This document shows, in pieces, positions 1 to 8,006 of a stretch of 64,000 bases of DNA (position 1 is its first letter; every line of letters starts with the position of its first letter). The notes below the pieces were generated by a model. It made no database searches, was not told the DNA's origin, and saw only the letters and a program-made list of their open reading frames with translations. The stretch is taken from the NCBI GenBank assembly GCA_036268775.1, contig DATATM010000035.1, positions 1-64,000 on the forward strand, written 5' to 3'. This stretch comes from DASZIT01 sp036268775 (GTDB lineage Bacteria > Actinomycetota > Acidimicrobiia > Acidimicrobiales > RAAP-2). The translations under genes and the position numbers were made by a program.

Positions 1-59
1 GAGTTGCACCATTCGATTCGCTCCGATGGATGTCACACCTCCCTGGAAGAATTGGGCTC

Positions 60-1199
60 ATGAAGGTCGAAGTTCTGGACAGGTTGATCGACGAGATCAT
101 CGAAGAGGAATCTGCCTCCGCCGATCGGGAGTCGCTGGCGATGTGGCTGCGAGTGCAAACCAAGGTCGAGGCTCACGTCACCGGCTTGGTGGCGGAGTTG
201 GATGCCTGGGGAGAGTACGCCGCCGACGGGGCACCGAACGCCAAGACCTGGGTGGCGACCACCGGGCACCGGCCGAACTGCGAGGCGGGTCGCATGGTGA
301 GGCGGGGCCGGGCCAAGAACCAGATCCCGAGGTGCTGGGAGGCGTGGCGGAACGGGGAGATCACCTCATCGCATTTCGACGTCATCTTGAAGCTGCGGAA
401 CCCCCGGACCGAAGATGCCCTCGACCGGGACGAGGAACTACTGGTCGACCAGGCCCGCACCCTCCGCTTCGAGGACTTCGTCAAGTCGGCCGCCTACTGG
501 GAGCAGATGGCGGACGCCGACGGCACCGAGGAGTCGGCCGAGGAGAAGAGGACGAGGCGGGACGTCTACCTCGCGCCGAGTGTCGACGGGATGTACCTCG
601 GGAAGATGACCCTCGACCCCATCTCCGGGGCGATCTTCAGTAACGAGCTGGAACGCCTCGTGCAGGGGCTCTTCGAGGAGGACTGGAAAGAGGCCAAGGC
701 GAGACTCGGCTTCGAGCCGACCGTCTCTGACCTGGCGAGGACCCCGAACCAGCGCCGGGCCGACGCCTTGGTGGAGATGGCCACCCGGTCAAGGACCGCC
801 CCCGAGCACGGGAAACGACCCGCACCCCTCTTCAGCGTGCTGATCGACTTCGAGACCTTCTGTGGCAGGACCTGTGAGCTGGCCCAAGGCATCGCCCTCA
901 CCCCGGGGAGCCTGGTTCCCTGGCTGGACCGGGCCGACTTCGAGCGGGCGGTCCATGAACCTCCCGACCGGGTCCAGGTCAGCCAGACCGACAGATTCTT
1001 CACCGGGGCCGCCCGGAGGGGCCTCGAGCTCCGGGACCGCCAGTGCACCCACCCCTACTGCGACCGACCGGCCGCCATCTGTGAGGCCGACCACATCCAG
1101 CCCTACTCCGAGGGTGGGCTCACCATCCAGTCGAACGGGCGGGTGCTCTGCGGGTTCCACAATCGCTTGAGGAATCAACGACCCCCGCCCCGGGAGTAG
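60..1199 (+). CDS. DUF222 / HNH endonuclease domain protein
   Basis: 379-residue protein of the actinobacterial DUF222 plus C-terminal HNH family (the 13E12-repeat type of mycobacteria). The last 55 residues carry the HNH module: a Cys-rich stretch (RDRQCTHPYCDRP), then the ADHIQPYSEGG His-containing core and NGRVLCGFHNRL, giving the metal-binding Cys and His of a beta-beta-alpha-metal nuclease. The N-terminal 300 residues are charged and helical as expected of DUF222. I chose the ATG at 60 because GGAAGA sits 9 nt upstream; an in-frame ATG at 30 would add ten residues without a good ribosome site. These genes are usually multi-copy and their biological role is not established. Confidence 0.85.
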   Translation: MKVEVLDRLIDEIIEEESASADRESLAMWLRVQTKVEAHVTGLVAELDAWGEYAADGAPNAKTWVATTGHRPNCEAGRMVRRGRAKNQIPRCWEAWRNGEITSSHFDVILKLRNPRTEDALDRDEELLVDQARTLRFEDFVKSAAYWEQMADADGTEESAEEKRTRRDVYLAPSVDGMYLGKMTLDPISGAIFSNELERLVQGLFEEDWKEAKARLGFEPTVSDLARTPNQRRADALVEMATRSRTAPEHGKRPAPLFSVLIDFETFCGRTCELAQGIALTPGSLVPWLDRADFERAVHEPPDRVQVSQTDRFFTGAARRGLELRDRQCTHPYCDRPAAICEADHIQPYSEGGLTIQSNGRVLCGFHNRLRNQRPPPRE

Positions 1200-1453
1200 G
1201 GGCGCCCCTGCCGCCCGACAAAGGCCAGGGTTGTTGGACCTCAGGTTCCACCTCGATCCCTGATTGTCTTGATTCACCGCTTCACCCCCTTCTTCTTCCG
1301 CTGACATACGAAGCCTCGGTGAAATTCGTCAGAGGGTGAGGATTGCCGAGTGCGTCAGACCGGAGGTGGAGTAACCACGATTCCGAGTCGGGCGCTCGTT
1401 ATGCTCCGCATTGAGGATCCGGTCGTTGCCGACCGACTGAGAATGGAGCTGCC

Positions 1454-1831
1454 GTGGCCCACGTTCGTAAGGCTTTGGTATTGCTTATCGTGCTCGTGGT
1501 CTATTTCCTCGTTTTCGGACTGATCTTCAGTTGGCACCGGCTACGGGTGGACTTCTGGCCACTGGATCAGTCGCTGGATGGGCCGAATGTGTATGCGTCG
1601 TTTATCTGGCTCCCGATTGCCTTTCTGGGTGGCTGGATCGGGGCGGAGCTCCGAGGGGCCCGCAATCTCGAAAAGCAACGGCAACTGTTCGAGGAGCACG
1701 CTCAGCACATCGATGAGAAGTTGCACGAGCATCAGCTCTCGATGGCCAAGCTCCTGGGAGTCGACAGCAAGGCTGCTGCCGACGCCCTCAATGCAACGCC
1801 CGGTGATCGCCAATTCGATAGCGAGGCGTAG
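1454..1831 (+). CDS. small membrane protein, unknown function
   Basis: 125-residue protein starting at a GTG with GGAG 5 nt upstream. Two hydrophobic segments are visible at about residues 6-26 and 50-67, followed by a charged, probably coiled or helical tail (residues 70-115, rich in Glu, Gln, His, Leu) that would lie on one side of the membrane. I recognise no family. It sits alone between the HNH gene and the MFS gene, in a stretch that looks somewhat less GC-rich than the rest of the window. A short GGTCG-ttgc-CGACC hairpin at 1421-1434 lies just upstream of its ribosome site. Confidence 0.55.
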   Translation: MAHVRKALVLLIVLVVYFLVFGLIFSWHRLRVDFWPLDQSLDGPNVYASFIWLPIAFLGGWIGAELRGARNLEKQRQLFEEHAQHIDEKLHEHQLSMAKLLGVDSKAAADALNATPGDRQFDSEA

Positions 1832-2015
1832 CCGGCGGCGTCCGCTTCTTCCATCCCGCAGTCCCACCGACCCACCGATGTGATCCTGGTCACTCGGCTT
1901 GGAGGTGGTGTACCGTCCCTCCCGACGGGGTCCGAGGCCGACGGGACATTAGCTTCCTCGGGCGATTGTCGGGGGGTGTTCCGGAGCGCCCCATGTTGAA
2001 CGGAGGGGAAAGGCT

Positions 2016-3638
2016 ATGACGGCAGGTGTGGCTCGTGGTCAAGCGAAGAACTTGATCCTGGCGGCGATGATCTTCGCGGTCGCGATGACCTTCATCGACC
2101 AGACGATCGTGTCGATTGCGGTGCCACAGATTCAAAAGGAACTGGGGCTGACCAGTACCGGGGTCCAGTGGGCGGTCAACGCTTACCTCCTGTCTCTGGC
2201 CGCGCTCTTCGCCTTTGGCGGGCGCTTGGCGGACACCCTCGGACATCGAAAGATGGTGGTTCTTGGCGTCATCGTGTTCGCCGCCGCGTCGGCGATGTGC
2301 GGGCTGACCCCGAAGGGGAGCTTCGCGGAAGCGTGGATCGTCGCGTTCCGGGTGGTGCAGGGAGCCGGAGGAGCCATCATGTTCCCGGCGGCGCTGGCCA
2401 TCGTGGTGAGCACCTTCGAGCTGCGAGAACGGGGCAAGGCCCTGGCGACCTTCTTCGGTATCGCCGGCGGTCTCACCGCGGTGGGACCGATTCTCGGTGG
2501 CTATCTCACCGAATGGACGTGGCGAGCCATCTTCTGGGTCAACATTCCGGTGGCGCTCATCGCCCTCATCCTTATCTTCATTTCGAAGCCGGTTACCGAG
2601 TTCCGACCCGCCCGGGTCGATATTCGTGGCTTGATCCTGATCGCCAGCGGGGTGGCGCTCAGCGTGTTCGGATTCCAACAATCGCAGTTGTGGGGGTGGA
2701 CGAATCCTGGTACAGGTCTCTGCATTGCCGGTGGCGTCATCCTGCTGGTGGTGTTCTACTTCGTCGAATACCGGACCTCAACTCCGCTGATCCAGGTGAG
2801 GATCTTCCGGATCCGAGCCTTCCTGGTAGAGAACATCGTGCTCGGCATCGCCATGCTGGTATTCGTCCCGGTGTTCTTCTTTGCCAGCGAATATGCCCAG
2901 ATCGCCTTGGGAGACAGCGCCTCCGAAGCCGGTCTCTTCCTTCTCTACTTCTTCATCGGGTTCGTGATCACCGCCCAGATCGGCGGCCGGATGCTTGATG
3001 CCGGAGGAGCCAAGCGTCCTGTCGTCATCGGTTGCGCGCTTGGCGCAGTGGGCTTCGCGTTGTGGGCCGGGGATGTCACCACGTTGAAGTTCGGCTCCCA
3101 GCAGTGGGACGTGGTTCTGGCCGGGGCGGGGATCGGGTTCATGCTGGGCCCGGCCAGTACCGATGCGGTCAATCGGGCATCCAGGCTCTCGTACGGCGAG
3201 GCCACCGGCATCACCCAGACGGTGCGGAACTACGCCGCCAGTCTCGGACTTGCCATCCTGGGCACCATCCTGGTCTCCCAGATGCGGTCTCGGATCACGA
3301 CGTCGCTGATCTCGCAAGGAGTGCCGAAGAACCAGGCTGCCTCCGAGGCCATCAGCTTCTCCCAGTCACAAGGTGCGAGCAGCAGCGGCAGCCTGGCCTC
3401 TATTCCTCACTTCGTTCGACTCGACTTCGCCTACGCCACCCGCACCGTCCTCTATGTCATGGCGGGAATCATGGCGGTGGCAGCGGTTGTAGGTCTGATT
3501 GGTCTCCGGTCGGGGGTTCAAGAAGAGATGGCCGAAGACGGTGCGGAACCGCTCGCCGACTCCAATGCGGGTTCGGAGTCCCCGGTGACGGCAACGCGGC
3601 CGGATAGTCCCGTCCCGGGAGCCGACGTCGATCTATAA
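2016..3638 (+). CDS. MFS drug-efflux transporter, DHA2/EmrB type
   Basis: 540-residue inner-membrane proton antiporter of the 14-helix DHA2 family. Motif D1-like DQTIVSIAVPQI lies in helix 1 (residues 28-39), motif A (GGRLADTLGHRKM, residues 68-80) in the loop between helices 2 and 3, and a motif C-like GGLTAVGPILGGYL in helix 5, which together mark antiporters rather than uniporters. The C-terminal 35 residues are acidic and look unstructured. The start has GGAGG at 2002-2006. It is transcribed toward the convergent gene at 3667. Substrate cannot be told from sequence; family members export lipophilic drugs or dyes. No regulator is adjacent. Confidence 0.88.
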   Translation: MTAGVARGQAKNLILAAMIFAVAMTFIDQTIVSIAVPQIQKELGLTSTGVQWAVNAYLLSLAALFAFGGRLADTLGHRKMVVLGVIVFAAASAMCGLTPKGSFAEAWIVAFRVVQGAGGAIMFPAALAIVVSTFELRERGKALATFFGIAGGLTAVGPILGGYLTEWTWRAIFWVNIPVALIALILIFISKPVTEFRPARVDIRGLILIASGVALSVFGFQQSQLWGWTNPGTGLCIAGGVILLVVFYFVEYRTSTPLIQVRIFRIRAFLVENIVLGIAMLVFVPVFFFASEYAQIALGDSASEAGLFLLYFFIGFVITAQIGGRMLDAGGAKRPVVIGCALGAVGFALWAGDVTTLKFGSQQWDVVLAGAGIGFMLGPASTDAVNRASRLSYGEATGITQTVRNYAASLGLAILGTILVSQMRSRITTSLISQGVPKNQAASEAISFSQSQGASSSGSLASIPHFVRLDFAYATRTVLYVMAGIMAVAAVVGLIGLRSGVQEEMAEDGAEPLADSNAGSESPVTATRPDSPVPGADVDL

Positions 3639-3666
3639 GGACGTCGCCGAAACCGCTCCGACGGGG

Positions 3667-4782
3667 TCAGGACAGGATCGACAGCCCCTGGCGGCCTTGG
3701 GTGGCCACTTCGAAAGCCAGGGGGTCGTAGACCTCGTAGATCCCGTGGGTCACCGTCCCTTCGTACTCGAACCGCATGTGGTGCTGGTCGGCGCCCCAGA
3801 TCGCCGACCGAACTCCGGGATCGTTGGTGTCGTAGGTCTCACCGCTGACCACCCCGTCTCCCACGAACTGACCCTGCCAGATGTCGCCGTCCGGCGTGCC
3901 GCCGTTCGGGCCGCCATACATCCCGCAACGCAGGTAGGCCGTCTGGTTCCCGATGCGGTCGAAGCGGATGAGGCGCGTCTCACCCCGAGGGGTCTCCACT
4001 TCCAGCTCGCCCCCGGCCACCATCGGAATGTCAGGTTCGAAGCGGAGGCGGTGGCGGACCCGCCGGGCCACCGCACTCCCGGGCTTGGGGTCATCCAGAT
4101 CCCGAAGCAGGTGATCGACCCAGAGCGCCCAATCCGGGAACCGCACGAAGGCACCGCTCACCGGGTGCTGCCACCCGGACCAGTAGGCCCGTCCCCCGAC
4201 TCCGTCCCGGGTACCCCAATGGTGGTCCCGGGAGCCGAGCCAGTGTTCGCGGTTGAGGTGGTGCTCCTCGCCGTTGACCCGTACCCACCCCTCCGCAGTA
4301 CCGAGGCCGTCGTAGCCGGCAACTCCGGCAAACGGGACGCCTCCGAGCACGCTGCCGGCTCCGAGGTTCCGGTAGATCGCCCGCGTGGTGTCGAACCAGT
4401 TGATGTCGAACGAGATCCCGTAGTCGTTGTCGTCGAGGACCAGACGCCACTCCCGGAAGGGCTCCACCACGGCCAAGGACAGGGGGCCGGCCTCCATGCT
4501 CATCCTGTCGTTTCCAAGACGCCGGTGCGCCCGAACGGTGGTGTGCCGCCCGGCCCGGTTCACGATGGCGAACGCCTCGGCGGTGTCGAGGTTCGGGTAG
4601 AAGGCCAGGCCACAGACGATGAGGAACTCGCCGGCATCGTCGTGGGCCGCGAACCAGACTCGCTCGTACGCTTTCGGGTCACTGGTCCACATGACCCGAA
4701 CCGGGTGCGGGTGGTTGTGGACCAGATATTCGTCGAGCCCACTCATCGGCCCGTGCTGCCGATCGGCCCCGAAAGCAGTCAT
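3667..4782 (-). CDS. lipocalin-like (AttH/CrtC-related) conserved protein
   Basis: 371-residue soluble protein rich in Trp, Asp and beta-strand patterns, with repeated motifs of the WxDHxWGxRD sort (HWLGSRDHHWGTRDGVGG region, about residue 180) and a second beta domain after residue 210. This resembles the two-domain AttH/hydroxyneurosporene-synthase (CrtC) superfamily, in particular the DUF7064/DUF7065 group often found beside phosphotransferases and acyl-CoA enzymes in actinobacteria. The start codon overlaps the stop of the upstream phosphotransferase by 4 bp (ATGA, 4779-4782), so the two are translationally coupled; an internal Met at residue 13 is the alternative start. Function unknown; a lipid or terpenoid-related substrate is a guess. 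Confidence 0.6.
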   Translation of the reverse strand: MTAFGADRQHGPMSGLDEYLVHNHPHPVRVMWTSDPKAYERVWFAAHDDAGEFLIVCGLAFYPNLDTAEAFAIVNRAGRHTTVRAHRRLGNDRMSMEAGPLSLAVVEPFREWRLVLDDNDYGISFDINWFDTTRAIYRNLGAGSVLGGVPFAGVAGYDGLGTAEGWVRVNGEEHHLNREHWLGSRDHHWGTRDGVGGRAYWSGWQHPVSGAFVRFPDWALWVDHLLRDLDDPKPGSAVARRVRHRLRFEPDIPMVAGGELEVETPRGETRLIRFDRIGNQTAYLRCGMYGGPNGGTPDGDIWQGQFVGDGVVSGETYDTNDPGVRSAIWGADQHHMRFEYEGTVTHGIYEVYDPLAFEVATQGRQGLSILS

Positions 4783-5858
4783 GCCAGCGTCTCGAATCGT
4801 TGGATGCGGCGACGGATGTAGTCGAGCATGGGGTTGTCCTTTCCGGGGATGCCGGGATAGGGGACGCCACCGGCGGCGGCCAATCGGGCCTGCCGTTCGT
4901 TGATGGCCACCGATCGCACCAATGCGAAGATCTCGTGCCAGTCAAGGTGCTCGACCGGGCGCCCCAGGTGGTCCTGATACCGGGAAATGGCGTCATCCCG
5001 GGCCAGGAATCCGGGCACACTTCGTCCGACGACCCGGGTGGTCAGCCGGTCGAGAGCCAGGTACCAGGCGAGGTCGGCTTCAGGCGGGCCGATGGAAGCC
5101 AACTCCCAATCGAGGAGGGCGCCGATCGAGCCGTCCTCCCGCAGGAGGACGTTGCCCAACCGGGCATCGCCCCAGCAGAGGGACGGGGGGTGGGCCATGA
5201 ACGGGGCGGTGTCGATGCACCACTGGAGGTGGCCGTCGAGCTCCGGCGCCGGGGTGCCTTCGGACGCCCAGTCGATGTAGGCCGACCACCAGGCGAATTC
5301 CGCCTTGAGGTCAGGACCCGCCTGGCGGAGTACCCCGTCCAGCTTCGCGTCGTGCCAATCGAATCGGTGGATGGCCGCCAACGCATCGAGATAGCCCTCG
5401 TGGATCCGACGCTGCGTCGTCGACGGCAGCCCGATGAGCCAGGGGTCGAGTGCCGGTGCGTCGCCCACCGCCCGTCCGGGGGATCGCGTCATCACCAAAA
5501 AGGGCGCCCCTAGCCACTGGCGATCGTCTTCGACGGCCAGCACCGTCGGTGCCGGAAGGCCGGCAGATGGCAGTGATCCGATCACGGCGGCCTGGGGCGC
5601 GAAGTCATCCATCGGAAAGGAGGCCACCGCTGCCGGCGGCGCGACCCGGAAGACCAGCTCGGTGACCGGCTGGCGGTTGGCCAGGACGTCGATGGGCGGA
5701 TGAACAGTCGTCAGCAAGGTGTCGCTCGACCATCCGGATGCGGGTCGTTCGAGGCGGTGAATCTGGGCGCCGGCCCTTCGCGCCGGTTCCCACTGTTCGA
5801 GCCAAGCGTCAAGGCCCACCGTCAAGGTGGCGACATCGACTCGTGCGATCCCCGACAC
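4779..5858 (-). CDS. phosphotransferase family protein (APH fold)
   Basis: 359-residue protein-kinase-fold phosphotransferase of the aminoglycoside phosphotransferase / ACAD10-like group. The catalytic loop CWGDARLGNVLL (Asp231, Asn236) and the metal-binding DWELAS motif (Asp250) are intact, so it is probably active. The N-lobe has a recognisable FRVAPP nucleotide-binding strand near residue 70. Related proteins in actinobacteria occur with acyl-CoA dehydrogenases and short-chain dehydrogenases and probably phosphorylate small hydroxylated metabolites; antibiotic resistance is not implied. It heads a two-gene unit with the lipocalin-like gene (ATGA overlap). The GTG start is preceded at 7 nt by TAGCGT and lacks a Shine-Dalgarno sequence. 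Confidence 0.8.
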   Translation of the reverse strand: MSGIARVDVATLTVGLDAWLEQWEPARRAGAQIHRLERPASGWSSDTLLTTVHPPIDVLANRQPVTELVFRVAPPAAVASFPMDDFAPQAAVIGSLPSAGLPAPTVLAVEDDRQWLGAPFLVMTRSPGRAVGDAPALDPWLIGLPSTTQRRIHEGYLDALAAIHRFDWHDAKLDGVLRQAGPDLKAEFAWWSAYIDWASEGTPAPELDGHLQWCIDTAPFMAHPPSLCWGDARLGNVLLREDGSIGALLDWELASIGPPEADLAWYLALDRLTTRVVGRSVPGFLARDDAISRYQDHLGRPVEHLDWHEIFALVRSVAINERQARLAAAGGVPYPGIPGKDNPMLDYIRRRIQRFETLA

Positions 5859-5865
5859 CCGCCAG

Positions 5866-5871
5866 ACGCTA
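5866..5871 (-). promoter_or_regulatory. -10 box for a leaderless transcript of the phosphotransferase gene
   Basis: TAGCGT (minus strand) ends 7 nt before the GTG at 5858, with no Shine-Dalgarno between. It fits the TANNNT-N6/7-start arrangement seen at several other genes in the window. No clear -35. Confidence 0.35.
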
Positions 5872-5971
5872 TCAACAACCGGTCGAGGAGAGCCTCTCCG
5901 GGGGACGACCAGCAGTCGGCAAGCCGGCGAGGGTGCCGGTCGACCGAAAGCGGGGACGACCTATGCGGCTC

Positions 5972-6778
5972 TTACACGTCGTCATACTCGGCGCCGGTCG
6001 ACGGCGGTGGCTCGATGCCCCAGCGGCGCATCCCGTCCTCGATCCGACGGATGACCGTCTGCAAAGCGGAAACCCGACCGAAGCGCTTCTGTTCGGCGTC
6101 GATGACATCCCAGGGGGCGTCGACGTGGTCGGTGTTGGCCAACATGTCGTCCACCGCGGCTTCATACTCGGACCGCTTGGCTCGGTTGCGCCAGTCTTCG
6201 TCGGTCAGCTTCCAGGCTTTGAGCGGATTGTGCTGCCGGGCTTCGAAGCGCTTCCCTTGTTCCTCTTGCGACATGTGCAGCCAGAGTTTGATGATGACCA
6301 TGCCCTCAGCCGCCAGTGACTGCTCGTAGGCAGGAATCTCGTCATAGGCCCGGCGCCACTGCTCCTTGGTCGCGAAGCCCTCGACTCGCTCGACGAGGAC
6401 CCGGCCGTACCAACTTCGGTCGAGGACGGCCATCCCGCCCCAGCCCGGAAGGGCGGGGGAGAAGCGCCACATGTAGTGGTGGCGTTTCTCGTCCGGGGTG
6501 GGAGCGGCGAACTGGGCGACTCGAATGTGGCGCGGATCGAGAGGTGAGACCAGCCGCTTGATGACCCCGCCCTTTCCCGAGGCATCCCAGCCTTCGAACA
6601 CCACGCAGACAGCTGGGCCCAGCCGTCCTTCGTTGAGCTGGCCCCCGTTGATAAGACGAAGATGCGTCAATCGCCGCTGGGCGCGGGACAGTTGCGCCTG
6701 CTCCTCTTCCCGGGAAAGGTGCCCAACCAACTTGACCGAGGCCAGCTGGGGGTGGGCCTTGGTCGTCTTCTCGGTCAC
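5972..6778 (-). CDS. ppk2: polyphosphate kinase 2 family protein
   Basis: 268-residue PPK2 that transfers phosphate between polyphosphate and nucleotides. Walker A is FEGWDASGKGG (residues 61-71, Lys69), the lid-forming region and the Walker B-like VLDRSWYGRVLVE (Asp120, Arg121) follow at the usual distance, and the C-terminal region RFEARQHNPLKAWKLTDED is typical of the one-domain class. One-domain PPK2s usually phosphorylate nucleoside mono- or diphosphates using polyphosphate; the subclass cannot be assigned safely here. Monocistronic by position, with its own promoter box (TACATT 6 nt before the GTG). Confidence 0.92.
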   Translation of the reverse strand: MTEKTTKAHPQLASVKLVGHLSREEEQAQLSRAQRRLTHLRLINGGQLNEGRLGPAVCVVFEGWDASGKGGVIKRLVSPLDPRHIRVAQFAAPTPDEKRHHYMWRFSPALPGWGGMAVLDRSWYGRVLVERVEGFATKEQWRRAYDEIPAYEQSLAAEGMVIIKLWLHMSQEEQGKRFEARQHNPLKAWKLTDEDWRNRAKRSEYEAAVDDMLANTDHVDAPWDVIDAEQKRFGRVSALQTVIRRIEDGMRRWGIEPPPSTGAEYDDV

Positions 6779-7136
6779 CCGCTCAATGTAGGTCGGTTAC
6801 CCGGGCGGCACGTGCACCGGAGCCATCGTGATTGGTTTCCGGACCGGAGGTGGCCGTCGATCGGGCTGTTCTGGCCCCAGAGATGCGGACCTCTTGTGTT
6901 TCATGGCCGCTGACTGGGTATATTCACTGGCAGGAGACACGCCGGACAAGACCGGCGGACCGGCACCTGATCCGGCGATGGGCAGCCTGCAGAATGTGTT
7001 CCCCCTTCAGACCGTGGGGTACGGGAACAGCTGGAGGCGGCTTTACCGAACCATGCCGAACCCAAAGGGGCCGAGCTTTGCTGTGCCTGAATAGTTGTTA
7101 TTTCCCATCCGGAACGACCGAGGACCGGCGGAGACG
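6779..7136. other. 358-bp intergenic region without a convincing gene
   Basis: Divergent region between ppk2 and the PAS gene. It holds the ppk2 -10 box at its left edge, a TATATT hexamer near 6920 that could serve the PAS gene, and small hairpins such as GCCGG-acaaga-CCGGC near 6945. Open frames here (for example 6828-7094, +) have no family signature or ribosome site and I do not call them. A structured 5' leader for the PAS gene is possible but I recognise no known riboswitch. Confidence 0.4.
6785..6790 (-). promoter_or_regulatory. -10 box for a leaderless ppk2 transcript
   Basis: TACATT on the minus strand, 6 nt before the GTG start at 6778, with no room for a ribosome site. The same hexamer precedes tag at 27788-27793. 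Confidence 0.45.
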
Positions 7137-7973
7137 ATGAGCAAAGTCGTCCCGCCCCTCCCGCCGGCGACCGCCAGGAATATCTTGATGGAGACCCTGG
7201 TCAGCGCCATCATCGAGACATCGGATGACGCCATCTTCACCTGTGACGGCGACGGGAAGGTCACCAGTTGGGGGGTCAGCGCCGAGCGGTTGTTCGGTTG
7301 CCGAGCCGAGGAGGTCGTGGCCCAGCCACTCGATACCTTGTTCCCGGAGCACCTCCGCAGCGAAGTGAGTTCAGTCATCTCCAGAGTCCTGGCTGGCGAT
7401 CGGATCAAGCATTTCGAGACCGAAGTGCAACGGCCGGACGGCATGCCGATGCCGGTATCGCTCTCGCTCAGCCCGCTGTTCGGCGAAAGTCAGCGACCGG
7501 TGGGATCAGTGGTCATTGCCCGCGATATCACCGAGCAGCGCTTGGCCCAGGCCGCGCTCGCCGAGGTCACCGTTCGCCTCGAGGAAGGTGAGGCGCTGGC
7601 CCACGTCGGCAGTTGGCTGTGGGATCTCCGGACCGGAACCGTGCAGTGGAGCAACGAGTTCCACCGAATCCATGGGGTCGACCCGCTGGATTTCGGCGGC
7701 ACCTTCGATGCCTATCTCGAAACGGTGGTGATCGACGACCGTGACCGGGTGCGGGCGGCGATGGCGGAGTCGGTGGCGGAGGGACGCACGTTCGAAGGGG
7801 AGTACCGGATCGTGGGCGCGGATCACGACCTGCGGGTCCTGCACGTGCGGGCCCAGCCCACCTACGGGTCGGACGGCGCGGTGGTGGGACTGCGGGGGAT
7901 CGGGCAGGACGTGACCGAACCGGTTGGTGCCGACCTCGACGCGCCCTACGAGGTGGCTGACCCGGGCCACTAG
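7137..7973 (+). CDS. double-PAS sensor protein without output domain
   Basis: 278-residue soluble protein made of two PAS domains. PAS1 (about residues 15-125) begins VSAIIETSDDAIFTCDGDG and closes with VIARDITEQR, a PAC signature. PAS2 (about 150-270) is of the PAS_3 fold, with GSWLWDLRTGTVQWSNEF and a GIGQDVTEP ending. There is no histidine kinase, GGDEF, EAL, phosphatase or DNA-binding segment after the second PAS, so it either works in trans or is a remnant of a longer sensor. I prefer the ATG at 7137 (GGCGGAG nearby) over a TTG at 7095. The protein stops 33 bp before the 3' end of the opposing PadR-YceI gene. Confidence 0.75.
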   Translation: MSKVVPPLPPATARNILMETLVSAIIETSDDAIFTCDGDGKVTSWGVSAERLFGCRAEEVVAQPLDTLFPEHLRSEVSSVISRVLAGDRIKHFETEVQRPDGMPMPVSLSLSPLFGESQRPVGSVVIARDITEQRLAQAALAEVTVRLEEGEALAHVGSWLWDLRTGTVQWSNEFHRIHGVDPLDFGGTFDAYLETVVIDDRDRVRAAMAESVAEGRTFEGEYRIVGADHDLRVLHVRAQPTYGSDGAVVGLRGIGQDVTEPVGADLDAPYEVADPGH

Positions 7974-8006
7974 GTCCTCCTCCAACCCCTGACGCCAGGT
8001 CCGCCC

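Noticed and set aside
5887..5899. GGAGA-gcc-TCTCC hairpin after ppk2 as a terminator
   Set aside because: Only 5 bp, no U tract, and 70 bp beyond the stop codon; too weak to call.
6828..7094. 88-codon frame in the ppk2/PAS gap
   Set aside because: No ribosome site, no hydrophobic or conserved pattern, and an overlapping frame (6832-7140) is equally open.
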